Origin: Hymenopellis radicata
Lineage: Eukaryota; Basidiomycota; Agaricomycetes; Agaricales; Physalacriaceae
Length of the DNA: 64,000 nucleotides
Assembly (NCBI GenBank): GCA_015501595.1
Contig: JADNRX010000160.1
Coordinates: 1-64,000 of the forward strand
Reading direction: 5' to 3'
The notes beneath the pieces were generated by a model. The model was not told the origin of the DNA. It made no database searches and saw only the letters and a list, made by a program, of their open reading frames with translations. Positions within the stretch are counted from its first letter, which is position 1; each line of letters begins with the position of its first letter. Positions 22,707 to 34,300 of this stretch are shown here, piece after piece. The translations under genes were made by a program, and so were the position numbers.

Positions 22707-23934
22707 TTCGCAATCGTGATGCTGACAAGATTCCGCCTAAAGAAACAGTCCCAATCTTGGTAGCTGCCCTTCAACGAGATCCTCCGCAGCTTGGGACAAA
22801 GGACTTGCTCCGTTATGCCGGGGACGAAAGAGAACCTCGTACTAGGAAGAGTGCAGGCCTCCTCCGCGTACGTGGCGTCGTCAAAGTCAGCGTGGAGCTC
22901 CTGCCAGGTGTCATAGGATCTGCAGATATTGAGGTCAACGAGGTTCGGGAGCACACGGTCGTGGAGGACGTCGAGGAGCAGCACGTGGTGCTGCCATGAG
23001 GCATAGCTGTCGATGGAAAGAGTGTGGAAGCAGACAGCGTAGGGCTTGAGGAGTGCAGCGAGCATCTGGGTGTGATAGAGGTCCCAGGGGTAAATGCCTT
23101 GGTCGGGAGGAGGTATGAGGATGAAAATATCAAGGAGCTGCATTCGCGACCGCTCCAACATCAACTCGATTCGAGGGAATGAACTTGGGGCGTTGGACTT
23201 GGCCGTCGTTCGAGGACACCCAGAGTCGCGAACAGGCCCGAGGACATTCTGGTTAATGGAGTGCTCGCTGATAGATATATTCCTCCACAAGGAGGACACT
23301 TGGAGCACAATCTCCTGCCAGCAGCGGCACACTCGGGAAACAGTGAAGGCCGTTGCGGAAGCACTGAAAATGACGTGTTCAAAGATCACTTTCAGCACAT
23401 CGTCAATGAGGATGTTTTCGATGTGAGCCGCGACGCCTTGAGAAGGGCGCTGAAAAGTTCCCGGACTATGCGAAGCCAAATCAACAAAAGATTGCAAGTG
23501 CGAAGAAGAGAGAAACAAACCTGTTGGGAAGAACACGCGAGGCCATATTGATGACGGGAGTCTGGGAATGGCAGGGAGGGAAAATAGTCGAGGTAGTAGG
23601 ATACGAGCGAGCTCGAGATGCACATTATATAGGTGGTCAAAGCCTTCACACCCAACCCTGGAGCGTCCACCTTTCCCGAATTGTTGAACAATGGAGTTAT
23701 TCGAACAAACGGAACCTCCACATATTATGCGTCGATCACGCCCATTTGGCAATAGGAATCGCACAATGGACATTGCTACAAGGTGGCGGTATTTTCTGAG
23801 TAGCAAGTTCGTCTGTATGCCCATGGATCTCGCTGCCACTTGAGAGAACCAGGAAGTAGGATAATTCAACAAGGCCGATGACGGAGGAGGAGTAGAATGT
23901 CTCAAGCGCGCGCCAGAACATTTGATAGTGTGGT

Positions 23935-24150
23935 CCCTGACTAGCAGAATTGGTGCTTGTGCGTTATAACCACATTGGGCGGACAATTGTGAATCGATGG
24001 GTGAATTTCCTCTTCAGTAAAAGTGGTAATCCAGTGTAGGACACCCCTAAGCAGGGGATGGCGTGTGAAATATGGGGAAGTGTGGCGCTGGCAGTCCTTC
24101 CAGAACCAATCAGTTCCGTCGCCACCAACCGCCCATGAAGGCCATTCAAA
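23935..24150 (-). repeat. Promoter-proximal repeat R, copy 4
   Basis: Shorter copy of repeat R, upstream of the F-box gene in the same relative orientation as copies 1 and 3. It retains the TTGTCCGCCCAATGTGG and CTTTTACTGAAGAGGAAAT blocks. Confidence 0.65.
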
Positions 24151-24152
24151 CG

Positions 24153-25362
24153 TCATCTACGCGCTCGTGAGTAACCGCATATCATACGCTGAAGAAGAAA
24201 ACATACAAGAATGATATCAAACGTCTGGCGGTGACGCACAAGGTAACGCACTCGGCTCCTGTACGCGTCGACAGCAAGGCTACCATTCTCCGCAATCTCC
24301 ACAGAAGGACCATACTTCTCCGGAATCTTGACAGCCAATTTCTGGATCACCAAGTTGTCCTCAGCCAGAAGAATGGGAATATAAATGAAGGACTCACGGT
24401 CAATCGATAGGAATGTGCTCATATTCGCAAATGGAATCGGTCTAGCGAATCACATCAGCACTGCAACACTCAAGAAATGAAATTACACTGACCATCAGCA
24501 GAGAATCGACCACAAGTACTAGGGATTGAAGGTCCAGTTACAGTCATTATGTCAGTTAAGGCCGCTTTTTTTAATGCTATGCAAAATCTAATTGGTTTTC
24601 CCCCACATAACTTGTGGGGGGAAAACCAATGCTGGGGAAAACCAATTAGATTTTGCATAGCATTAAAAAAAGCGGCCTTAACTGATATAATGACTGTAAC
24701 TGGACCTTCAATCCCTAACAAGTACGGACACGTATACTAGTTCGTCACTTCCAATGTCATATGCACCCCTAGTCGTGCAGCGAGTCCACATACAGCGTCA
24801 TCTTCGCCAGAATACTTTCTATGGCTCGATGGGAAAGAACTTAAAACAGCTCCTCCTATTCAGCTCACTCTTCACAGGTTCCCCTGCCATGATGGTGACG
24901 GGTCGTTTGAATATGGAGAGCCTGAGAGCAGTGCCACCGTATTTCTAGAAAATTCAAGTTATTCCCACTGCAAGTGACAAAGCGCAAGTCTCTCACCTGT
25001 TTGCTTGGCAGATGGCATCGAAGAAATCAACTTGTCTTTCGTGATACCGATACCAGTATCACTAGCGCCATGTGCTGGTCATCCAGCGCGAGAAGACGCA
25101 TTTGTAAAGCAAAAAGACCATTCCGGGCCCACGTGAACTTGCTCGCATTACCGACTAGGTTAGTCATGACCTGGCGAAGATGCAGACTGAGAGAGTCCCC
25201 AATGAGCTGATCCGGAATGTCAAATGTGAGATCGAGATTGTTCTGCGTGGCGCGGACCAAGTTGTCCTCGCGATTCTGAAGTTGGAAACCCAGCCATACA
25301 TTGCGTCTGAAGCGCCTGGTATCATAATAGTCCACAGTTCGACACAGTCCCATTGAATCCAC
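24153..25362 (-). pseudogene. Hybrid histidine kinase relic (Nik1/group III-like)
   Basis: Two diagnostic parts remain. Upstream (about 25300-25060) is an ATPase domain: NNLDLTFDIPDQLIGDSL, LRQVMTNLVGNASKFT, LLALDDQHMAL and a decayed DTGIGI block. A segment near 24950-24860 resembles the G2 box (KYGGTALRLSI). Downstream (24400-24200) is a receiver domain start: [39 protein letters not shown]. These kinases sense osmotic stress upstream of HOG-pathway MAP kinases. Stops, frame changes and a MITE at 24520-24717 break the sequence, and the HAMP and H-box parts are missing. It is clearly non-functional. Confidence 0.8.
24520..24717. mobile_element. Fold-back (palindromic) hAT-like MITE
   Basis: 198 bp, nearly a perfect palindrome over its whole length. 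Ends TAGGGATTGAAGGTCCAG on both sides. The 8-bp target duplication ACAAGTAC lies at 24512-24519 and 24718-24725. The two arms (about 85 nt) can form a long hairpin around a short GTGGGG-containing loop. Confidence 0.93.
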
Positions 25363-25512
25363 TATTTAAACCAGTCCTCCCGGAAATTATAAACGGTCCA
25401 CAGAGGTGTACTCTGGCGGCAGCGTGCTCGGAACACATGAAAGCACCAAGGAGTTGGATGACTCTCGGTTGTTCCCTGATTCACCCCTCTCTGTCCTCGT
25501 AATTTCCAGTAT

Positions 25513-27209
25513 TAGAGGGAGGCACGAGTGTCTACCCGGGTGCACCCCCACCCGCGCGGCAAGTACTCGTGCCCAAAAAGTCATACCTGTCACCCGCAAT
25601 AATACTTGGCACTCGCGGGTACTTGATCCGCAGGTGAAGTACTTGCCAAGTACTTGCCCGCGGGTGGTGCAAGTACTTGCCAAGTCCATCCCTATTGGTC
25701 TGAGCATTTTCGTGCCCGCCGCCGACCCTCGAGCAATTGCGCGGGGCTAACGACGCAGTGTTGTCAATAAGGTCTTATATAAGACCACCTCCAGCTCTTA
25801 AGACCTTATGTTTACTTAAGACTTATTAAGACTATATAATTAAGGTCTTAATTAAGACATGATATAATCATTATGTAACTCCTCTTAGCATTATGATCCT
25901 CATGTTTACCATGAAAATTAGCTTAAATTAATTTGATACAACAGTTCTCATCTGATATTACTTGTTACTGTCTCCAGTATTGCAAGAAACTAAGCCTTTT
26001 GTGTGTGAGAAGTAGTTGAGCTGATGACTCATGCTGATGACACATCTAATTAAGACCTATTTAAGGGCTTCAAGGAAAGCTAGCTGTTTTGAAGGTCTTA
26101 ATGTTAAGTCTTATTAAGACTTAAGTTCATTTAAGATGTAAGGTCTTATGACAACACTGTAACGACGTGCACGACGCACACAGTCCATGCCCACCCTGTT
26201 GTATAGCAACAGGGAAGGGACACGACATGTGCAGATGGGGAAAATATGGAGAAGAATGGTGGGAGAAGATGGGAGTCGAAGGAGAGCGTAGCAACACAGA
26301 ACGGGAGTGGTGGATAGAATACATAGCTAGTTACATGAGAACAAAAGAGATAGAGAAATGCGCACTGTTTTTTGGGCTGGATACGTCCGCAACACCGTCC
26401 AGCCCATCGTCGATGAGTGCACACGTCCAGCGGAGGCGGGAGCTAATCCGGGCCCACCCGCGCCCTCCAACAGCATTGCGGCCTCATCCTGAGGGCTTAT
26501 GCTGCCCGAAAACTTGTCGAAATAGCGCCGTCGTGAAGACGAGCACTAGATGTGCCCCAGAATGCATCTGGGGGCGCAAATCCAGCAAGGCGGAGCCAAT
26601 CCGAGGGCTAAGCGCCTGCATGCGCGGTTCAGTAGTAGGGCGGCCTCATCCTGAGGGCTTACGCCATCCACATTGACTCCAGGCGTCGTCGTGAAGACAG
26701 ACGCCAGAATGCGCCCCGGAACATATCCGAGGGCGCAGCAGCCGGCGCGAAGCCAAACCGCGTCAGAAAAAGGAAGAAAAGAAGAGAAAAGAAAGAGAAC
26801 AAGCCCCAGAAGCAGTCCTGGGGCTCACAAGCACGACATTAAAGTCGTGCTGTGGTGGTATGAGGCAAGAGGTCAGATCAGACCGTATCGATCGTTATCC
26901 GGCAATTGCCGGGACGTTCGGCGACCTCGGCGATCAGAGAAAATCGTCTGCAACATCGTTTCTCAATGAGAGTAGGCTCGTTTGAGGCCAAATAAAATTC
27001 AATAAATTTTGTAAAATACATATGTACCTACCTGCAAGTATTAGGCAAGTACTTGCCCCAAATACTTGCCTCGCCAACCCCGTACTTGCCACCCGTGCAC
27101 CACCCGGGTGGTGGCAAGTGCCGGTGGGCAGGTACCGGGTGCGGCACCACCCGGGTGATGCCGATACTTGCGAATACTTGCAAGTACTTACCACTCGTGC
27201 CTTGCTCTA
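25513..27209 (+). mobile_element. hAT-like non-autonomous element with GCAAGTACTTGC motifs, copy 1
   Basis: 1697 bp including a nested insertion. Ends TAGAGGGAGGCACGAGTG and TAGAGCAAGGCACGAGTG. The 8-bp target duplication TCCAGTAT lies at 25505-25512 and 27210-27217. Subterminal regions repeat GCAAGTACTTGC and CCCGGGTGCACC. The interior has two copies of GCGGCCTCATCCTGAGGGC and a GC-rich stretch also found in the copy at 51.1-52.4 kb. Open frames inside are not conserved and no transposase is encoded. Confidence 0.95.
25756..26159. mobile_element. hAT-like MITE nested inside the 25.5-kb element
   Basis: 404 bp, AT-rich. Ends CAGTGTTGTCAATAAG and CAGTGTTGTCATAAG. The 8-bp target duplication TAACGACG lies at 25748-25755 and 26160-26167. 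The related element near 51.38 kb has a single CAACGACG at the same place, giving the empty site. The interior is built from AAGTCTTAATAAGACTT-like repeats. Confidence 0.95.
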
Positions 27210-27217
27210 TCCAGTAT

Positions 27218-27837
27218 AGACGGCAGGGTATACAAGCAGTGATCTACGTTGCGTGACACTGGCCTACAGCCTTCACCGCTGGGCAGAGAGTGCAGGTCTT
27301 CAAATGCTGCATTCTCAACGTCTGGATTTTCGTCGCGCTTGAATTCTTCACGAGAGGTCTTTGTGCCAAGCCCTGTAGAAAAGTAGTCGGACCTTCAAAT
27401 ACGAGAGCATTCGGGAAGATCATACAGCAGACAAATAGCCTCCTGTGTAGACGGTACGCCAAAAGCGCTAGAAGGACACCAAATTCTGAAATTGCCAAGC
27501 CGGCGGCAACAATTGTCCAGGCTGGAAGGCTGTACCGTACCGCCGGCCTGTACGCAGGTCAGCTTGAGTAACAATGCTTCATCGTTGCGTTGGATCAACT
27601 TACTTCTCATTGCCTGATCCCGACACGATGAGATGGCCGTCCATCTTGAAGACGAGACAGAGAGGCCGAAACGATGTGAAGTCGTTTTGGTAACCCGACG
27701 CGATTTAAAATCGTGCCTGGTTGAGCTGAGCGGTTGTCCTGGACGATGCTGGGTGCGACACAGCAGAACGAGAGATCCGGGACAGCGAAAGTGAGAGAGA
27801 GAGATGAGGTGGTGGTGGTCGAAGGAGAAGAGATGGA
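27218..27837. other. Unassigned coding-like remnants
   Basis: The minus strand has a hydrophobic stretch (ISEFGVLLALLAYRLHRR) that could be a membrane segment from a decayed gene. No family is recognised and no exon model holds. Confidence 0.25.
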
Positions 27838-28077
27838 GTCTCGATCGCTCGGGATCAATTACTGATCCCGAGCGATCAAGATAAGATCGTTGACCTCTCA
27901 GAAGATGGATCGAGCACGGATCGGTGGCACGGATATCCGTGCACACCTCAGCCAGACCGTGAACTGTGCCGCAATCCGGATCACACAGATCGGATCGCTT
28001 TTTTCTGATCCGATCCGCGGATCGAGTCGGGGATCGGGTAGCGGATATCCGCTGATTTACCCGATCCGTGGCAGACT
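27838..28077. repeat. GATCCG-palindrome repeat fragment
   Basis: Dense GATCCGCGGATC, CGGATATCCG and GATCCCGAGCGATC motifs, related to the interior of the 19.6-kb hAT-like element. The right border ends GGCAGACTCTA, which read inward is TAGAGTCTGCC and so resembles the hAT-like termini. No matching left end or target duplication could be found, so it is probably a truncated copy. Confidence 0.55.
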
Positions 28078-29364
28078 CTATTGCCCAGCTAGCGATGGAA
28101 TCAGCATCTGGTTTGTGGTTGGTAACATGCTTACGCTTGTATTGTGATTGCCTGAACAATGTATTGGCTGCCGATATTCCTGTAAATACCACAAGAGGCT
28201 CAGCATGAATATCGACACATACTGTGGGGTGGCAAAATTGAGGATCACTTGTGGAGAGATCGGTGCAGAGGCCGTAGACACCAACAGATAGAAATTGCCA
28301 ATGTTTCCTTCGCTAACACGGGACGTCTTCAGGCAGAATGAGTTCGGGTCTCCCTCCTGGGGATAACGTCACAGGCGTATCGGTGCCCAACGGAGTCGTA
28401 TCCGGCACGGAGATCTGTAGACCATGGCATGGCGAGATGAAGAACCTAGGGCAGGCGTGAGCAGGAATTGATTCAAGACAGACGTAGAGGACCAACAGCA
28501 GAACTACAGGCAGAACAAAGGACAGATCATTTCAAAGAGATGCGAGAAGAAGGAAAGGGAGTGGTGGGTGTGAAAGGGAGACAAAAGAGACAAGAGTGTT
28601 TCATTGAGCTTACAGCTTTAGTATCAACGAGAACTGTATTGAACGACTGTTCGTTGAAGTTACCAATGGATGTACAGACCCATCTCACCTCGATACATGC
28701 AAATCAATGGTTGATACTCAACAGGACGTGCCAACTCGTTGTTGGAGGCGGGGTCAGGCCGCGTTGCAGAGTAGAGACCATCGTACCGGATAGATTCGAC
28801 CAAAGTGAGTCCATAATGTGCGATACCTGATCCTGGGCATCACATCTATGATCTGTATCCATCACGTTCAATAACGACGTACTATGCGATAACTTCCCGT
28901 GTTGATATCGCAGACAGTGGACTTGAGAAGAAAGTTTGACACGGACCGAATGGCAAAAGGAAGCCATTTGTTTTTAGAGCTGAAGTACAGTCGTACGGCG
29001 TATGCTCGAGATGTTTTTCGTTCTGGCAGACGTGTGACTCGGGGGATCTTCAGAGTGATTTGCACAACGAAGAATAGCAGGTGAATCTGATAGTTATATC
29101 AATGCCAGAATGGCTTGTTTGCTGCCCTACACAGGTTGTGGACATGAGAAAGAACTGACTGTCGAGTGCTTGATCATAAGAGACATCAAGATCTAAGGGC
29201 GACTACATTAAGATGGGCCGGCGATATGTCATAGAGCAACGAGTTTTGACCTTCCTTCTATGATATTGCCATAGGAAGGATATATCAACCACGCTGAATG
29301 GGGAAGCAGTTCAGGATGATATTAGGCAGGAAGGAAAGAGCACGACGTCCACTGTGAAGGTCTG
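28078..29364. other. No gene recognised
   Basis: Short frames on both strands without convincing family signatures. Confidence 0.35.
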
Positions 29365-29515
29365 ATAGGTTGAAATTCAACCTGAATGACGGCGAAAATC
29401 GCTTTTCAACCTAGATCAGGTTGAAATCGGGTCAACCTACACTCTCTAGGGCAATTTCCGTCTAGACTGGTTTTTGCTAAATAAAAATTTTCACCTAATT
29501 GTAGGTTGAACGGAC
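29365..29515. repeat. AGGTTGAA-palindrome cluster
   Basis: Contains TAGGTTGAAATTCAACCT, several isolated TTCAACCT or AGGTTGAA copies and a terminal TAGGTTGAAC. It resembles the subterminal parts of the hAT-like elements, but no duplication or matching ends could be fixed. Confidence 0.5.
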
Positions 29516-29819
29516 TTGAGCAGATTTCGAAAACTGTGATCGGGCTGATGGCGTACTCACTGCTGACCACGTGCATGTTGGTTTCCCTCTTCCCACCACC
29601 ATCCAGATGCCCCTTGCATTTTCACTGTCAACGAGGCTGAGCCTGCGAACGACTGGACACTGTGGAAGGACGCCCTTATCATATATATTGCCTCTTCATG
29701 CACGATGTGATCGCCTGGACTGAGGACAACACCAGCATGATAGGAGACAACCATGCCTTCCGATGGGATGAGGATGATACCCAACGGCGCGACGAGGACC
29801 GGCACCACCTTAGGACGAG

Positions 29820-29995
29820 GATACGGCCCATAGGATGAGACACGAGGACCGCCCAATGATAGGATGAGGACCGCCCAATGATAGGACGAGGACCAACGAT
29901 AGGACGAGAAGCGCTCAATGATGGAACAAGCACACCACCTTGGGACGTGGATACACCATAGGACAAGACCGTACTTCCAATAGGACGAGGACTTC
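29820..29995 (+). repeat. Minisatellite, about 18-22-bp unit
   Basis: Six to eight imperfect units of the type ATAGGATGAGGACCGCCCA. The long frames through it are repetitive and not genes. Confidence 0.75.
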
Positions 29996-30417
29996 TCGCA
30001 ATGGATCTATCGACGACGGGACGATGCGCTCTACGACTAGATCAATCTGTAAGCGTTGCAATCTTCATACGTGCGTGAATCGACTACACGAGGACCAAGC
30101 GACTTTGAACAGGCATCCGCCGCAACGGCTTGGCTGACTGCGCGTTCGTAGGGTCTTCCTTCAGTAAGCGTTGACGCCTAACTAGAGATCTCTCTGGCGG
30201 CTTTATTGGGTTACGACTTGCCAGATGCACAAGGTATGGGCCTCTGTTCATGGATCTTAGTTCAGTTGTCTGACCACAAACTTTGCAGGCTCGAATACAT
30301 TCGGAACAGTGAAGGAGCATGACTGTTATGTATTTCAGCCTCAGTGTTACCTGTACAGTACACTGGTAGTTGACTGGTAGTGTGTAATAATACGATGCCA
30401 TTCATAAAACAGGACCG

Positions 30418-30480
30418 CTTATTCTTAAGATATCTCGGTCAGACCGAGATAAGATAAGAATCTTAAGATACAACACCGTG
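30418..30480. repeat. TCTTAAGAT/CTCGGT palindrome, copy 1
   Basis: Inverted repeat around CTCGGTCAGACCGAG with TATCTTAAGAATAAGC-type flanks. A related arrangement occurs at 49206-49262, next to the LINE insertion site. This is probably the end region of another small element family. Confidence 0.5.
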
Positions 30481-30679
30481 CCAAATTTCACTCCAATCTC
30501 ATCTTATCTCATTATTAGATTTAAGGTCAACACTAAAATAGTTTGCAGCACTTGCTGTTTATGGCTTCCTGGACTATTTCACCTTTTCTCAAAGCTCAAC
30601 CTTCCAATGTCATATTAGGTGTCATGCTCTGGTCTGTCATTCAACTATGTGTGATCTAGTAATATATTGTCATGCACTT

Positions 30680-31350
30680 AATGGTACAGCCACCGCCACG
30701 TTTGCATACTGTTCACCATACTCATCTGGTCATACTCGCTCAACGACATCAAGAGCTCCATCACGTTCTCGAAACAATCCACTTCCGCTCACTTCGGCAG
30801 CTCGCCAACCTAACAGCGTCTCCGTGATACCAGTGGTCTTAACACGCGAGCGTACCAGATCTTGGTCAGTGGAGAGATAGCCGGGGGTCAGCAATACGTG
30901 TGAGCAGTACGTCGCCGAGTCATTGAGCTGGCACTCGCGCACACGACCTACAGTGCTTTGTCTCCCCACCACGCACTAAGCGCGTTGACCACATCTGGCG
31001 CGACTGTATCACTATCGAGCTGCTGGGGTAGGGTGAAGATTGTCGACTTATTGCCCTTGTTGGCCGGTGAAAGACTGAAGGAAAGAGCCGACAGAGTTTC
31101 CAGGATGGCGCGAATGGCGTGAATGGACTGCATGGTGTTCAATGTTGGAATAGACGATCTTCTTGTATGAATCGCTCCTGGTCATTGTAGGCACCGTGGT
31201 GGATGAGTTGCACTGCTTGAGGACCGTGGACTATAGCAGGCAGCATTAGGGGCAGCAGAAAGGCAGAAGGAAAGAGTGCACCTGGTCCGAATCACCAAAA
31301 CCGAGGAGCAGCATTTTGATCTCATTCCGGGCGGTCAGCAAAAACGTAGG
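30680..31350 (-). pseudogene. Heterotrimeric G-protein alpha subunit relic
   Basis: Recognisable blocks in order: NEIKMLLLGFGDS (P-loop half, split by an intron as in many fungal G-alpha genes), a decayed QMQLIHHGAYNDQER-like segment, NTMQSIHAIRAILETLSALSFSLSP, VAPDVVNALSAWWGD, ECQLNDSATY, SPGYLSTDQDLVRSRVKTTGITET (written here in part only) and ENVMELLMSLSEYDQM. The DVGGQR switch-II segment is deleted between the last two. Frames change repeatedly, and the C-terminal half with NKxD is absent. G-alpha proteins couple pheromone and nutrient receptors to cAMP and MAPK signalling; this copy cannot. Confidence 0.85.
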
Positions 31351-34300
31351 CCTTTCGCAGGCGAATCGTCCGCGAGGCCCGAGGAGCAGAAATGTGAATG
31401 GTATGCGCTTGACAGCGCGTCCTGGGACGAGTCGCGACTGTGCTCCTTCTCCTCAACGTGATGGAGAAGGTGCTTCTGAAGACAGTCGGAGCATCGTCGT
31501 GCAGAGCGACTGTGAGTCGCGCAGCGTTGTCGTTAACCGCGCCGTCATCCAAGAAGTTGAGGCCCACTACCCTCAGAACCCGAAGACTTCAGAGGAGCTT
31601 ACTGGGGCATACTAGGTCATTCAGGCGTCGGGGGAAAGCACTGTGAAAGCGGTAGCTAGAGGAAGGAACGAGTATATGAAGTGGGATCATGGCGGCAGGA
31701 AACAACTCACATTGTGACTATCAACCATTTACAGGCCGGCCCGTGACTCGATGTTGATGTCCCAGAACTGAAGGGCGAAATGTCTGGAGTCTTGCCTTCG
31801 ATATCCTGATCACTGCAGTTGCAAAGACAGCAGCATACAACCAGCGAAAAGCGAAGCCGTCAGTCATGTCCTGGGTGGTAAAAACTTCACGAATGGACGG
31901 AAGGGAGAGGGGCGTAGTCGTGTACAGAACACCATGAAGAAACCCTAGAGACAAGTATTTCAAGCAGTAACAAGAAAGATAAAAATACGTACCTTATTGA
32001 GCTGGAAGGGTCGGCAACAGCATCCACCCCCCAAAGAAATCAGCCCTTGCCTCGTTGGAGACCTGATGACGACGGCGCGGGGGGCTGATCTGACCTGTTA
32101 AGGCCCGTTGCTGTTCAAACGGTTCGTCGTCGTCCCAGAAGTGCTGCTGCTCCATCCAGGAGGCTTACGCGTTCGCGTTGCTCCTCGAGAGAGAAGAGTG
32201 CGGAAAAGTCATCGTCGCGGCTGTCGTAAGCCATCGTCACAAGTCCACGGTCTATCCTAGAGGGCAGAGAGGCGTAGTCGCGAGTGACGAGGGGGTGTCG
32301 TTGCGGGTGGAGGGCGGACTGCAGCGAGAGAAACTTGGATACCATAAGTTTGAGTAGACAAAAGATGAACAAGCAAAAAGTACGTACCATCTTAGACTGG
32401 GTGCCTCCGCGACCCCATCCAGCCCCAATAAGCCAACCTTCATCAGGAAAAAGGTTCCTGGCCTTGAGACCCCACAGGTAAACTCTAGGACCCCTGGTTG
32501 TCTTGAGCAAGCAAAGTTACAAAGGTTGCCAAGTTAACTTTGGAGAAGGTTCGGCGGGAACCTTTGTCTCGGGTTCACTTCAAGTACATTCTATGACTCT
32601 GTAAGTCATCTCTACTCAGCCACAAGTCACCTCTGCCCAACTACAAGTCACCTCTACCTAGCCACAAGTCAACTCAAATTACTCATACCCATTGCAAATG
32701 CACTCATGCCACACGACACATTCAAATTTGGAAACAAAGCATCAATGAGATTGGTGATAATGGAATTTACACACAGTAGAGTAGAGCAATACTTGTAAGA
32801 TAAATAGTAGGTACAGACCCGCCATCCTCCTTCACAAGCGTGTATGGCGGCGGTGGTGGGCGGAAGCGTGGTTTTCATTGTCGGCGGCCTGCAGTTGTTT
32901 CATTCCTCGCGGTTGTCGTGATTGATCCTTGCAGTCGACTCCTACAGTCGTACTTGCTGATTCTTGCAATCGTGGTCGTCGATCCTTGCAGAGGTGTCCT
33001 CACACATCAGTCACCGTCGTCGGGTCGGCCGTCGTCCTCGTTTAGTGCGTTCCATGGTGGTCGAGTCGTCGCGTGAGAACACACCTTGATGGTCAATATT
33101 GAATCCAACGACGCCGTCAGTCATTCCTCGTAACCAGTAAATTGTCCAGGTGGAGCGCGTCCTCGCTGACGGAGCCCATAGCGCGCTGTTCCCAGCATCC
33201 GGCGAGGGGCGGACACCAAGCATGGACGACGACGCTATGACTAGCTGTCATCGTGCGTGGTATGATCCTCGCCATTCGGTTGTAGGGAGAGGGGCAGCAG
33301 AAGGAAGAAGGCATGAGATGGTGATAACAGAACCAGGTGAAACGATTGAGCGTACGTGGACTTGGGTGCCATTACTAAGGACAAGGAAAGAATGGCGACT
33401 AGTGCATCGGAGTACCCATAAGCGGAATAGTCGTGAACGCAAGAAAAAAAAAATGCACCTCGCGATGCCTGCCAGAAGACAGTGTAGTGTTCGTTTCTCA
33501 AAGGGCCCGTCTATGTAAGGACAAGCACTGTGACAACGACGCCAGAATGGGAAAGTACCTGAGGGCAGGGCTTATGCTGCAACCGCCTATGGTTATCGTT
33601 GTCGAGGTTGTTGTCGAGGGTGGTCGTCGTCCTTGTCGAGTCGAGCTCGTCGTTGCGGGTGGTCCTCATCGTCGCGGGTGGTCCTCATCGTCGCGGGTGG
33701 CCCTTGTCGTCGGCAGTCGTCCTTGTCCTGACCTAGAGGTAGTCATTCACTGCAGATGATAACGACATTTGACTCACCTGAAAGGTGAAACCTCTGAATG
33801 GACTTGTTTGTGGGGGGAGAAGAAAGAAATGATCGACTTTGGGACTTGCGGTCGAAGGAAACCAAACATGCACGTGAGGACGACGTGGCATGTTCGGCGG
33901 GAGGGTCCTTTGATGAAATGGTGGGCGGTAGGGAACCTTGAAAGCGAAGCGCGCATAAATGATCAGTCCGCGCTAAGTAAATTGAGCAACGCACCGCGAC
34001 ACTGCCGCCCGCAGACGGTGCAGCGTCGATTCCTCCAGCTATTGCTCTCGGTAGAGCCCGCTTGTGGGCGCAGCGAGGCAAGGCGTTGCTTGACGCCGAC
34101 CCTTCCCAAGTCGACGGGGCCAACATCATATAAGTGCGGCCTGTTCTAATAGGGCTTACGCGTAGGCAGCTCAGTCGTCAACGAGCACCGGCAGCGAAAA
34201 TAGACGGCAGAGGTGACAAAGAAGAGCTGGGAAGAAATGTCCGTGTCGATCGTGGTGGTGGTTGAAGGGAGAGAGAAAGATGACTTGGAACAGTGATCAA

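Larger units (their letters stand above)
21148..23721 (-). pseudogene. F-box/LRR-like protein, interrupted by two MITEs
   Basis: The F-box lies near 23430-23290 (HIENILIDDVLKVIFEHV, then VSRVCRCWQEIVLQVSSLWRNI). LRR-like segments follow, such as VLPNLVDLNICRS and CPKLRRISLKGSY. A possible first exon starts at 23721 and joins at CAACAG/GTTTGT to an exon starting at 23449; this is less certain. At 22706-22291 a hAT-like MITE splits SITIA from KLPLGARPTVAQL, and removing it with one target copy restores the frame exactly. At 22103-21851 a TA-MITE follows LLNLRVQ, and its removal does not restore the frame, so there is also a small indel. The last part resumes at MPVELEVFQSNF and ends GSAGVTS. 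Such proteins are usually SCF ubiquitin-ligase substrate adaptors; this copy is probably dead. Confidence 0.75.

Noticed and set aside
22571..23986. A continuous 471-codon minus-strand frame through the F-box gene
   Set aside because: Its N-terminal part runs through repeat R and a probable intron, and its last residues are inside the hAT-like MITE. Only the middle is F-box sequence.
24153..24400. A stand-alone response regulator
   Set aside because: The receiver domain is truncated before its phospho-acceptor region and is preceded by a decayed histidine kinase in the same order as in Nik1-type proteins, so it is part of that relic.
26167..26969. Open frames inside the 25.5-kb hAT-like element
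   Set aside because: They are not preserved in the sister copy at 51.1-52.4 kb and have no transposase motifs.
28318..28420. Possible cytochrome P450 piece (short plus-strand stretch PPGDNVTGVSVPNG)
   Set aside because: Too short, with no heme-binding cysteine motif or other P450 block nearby.
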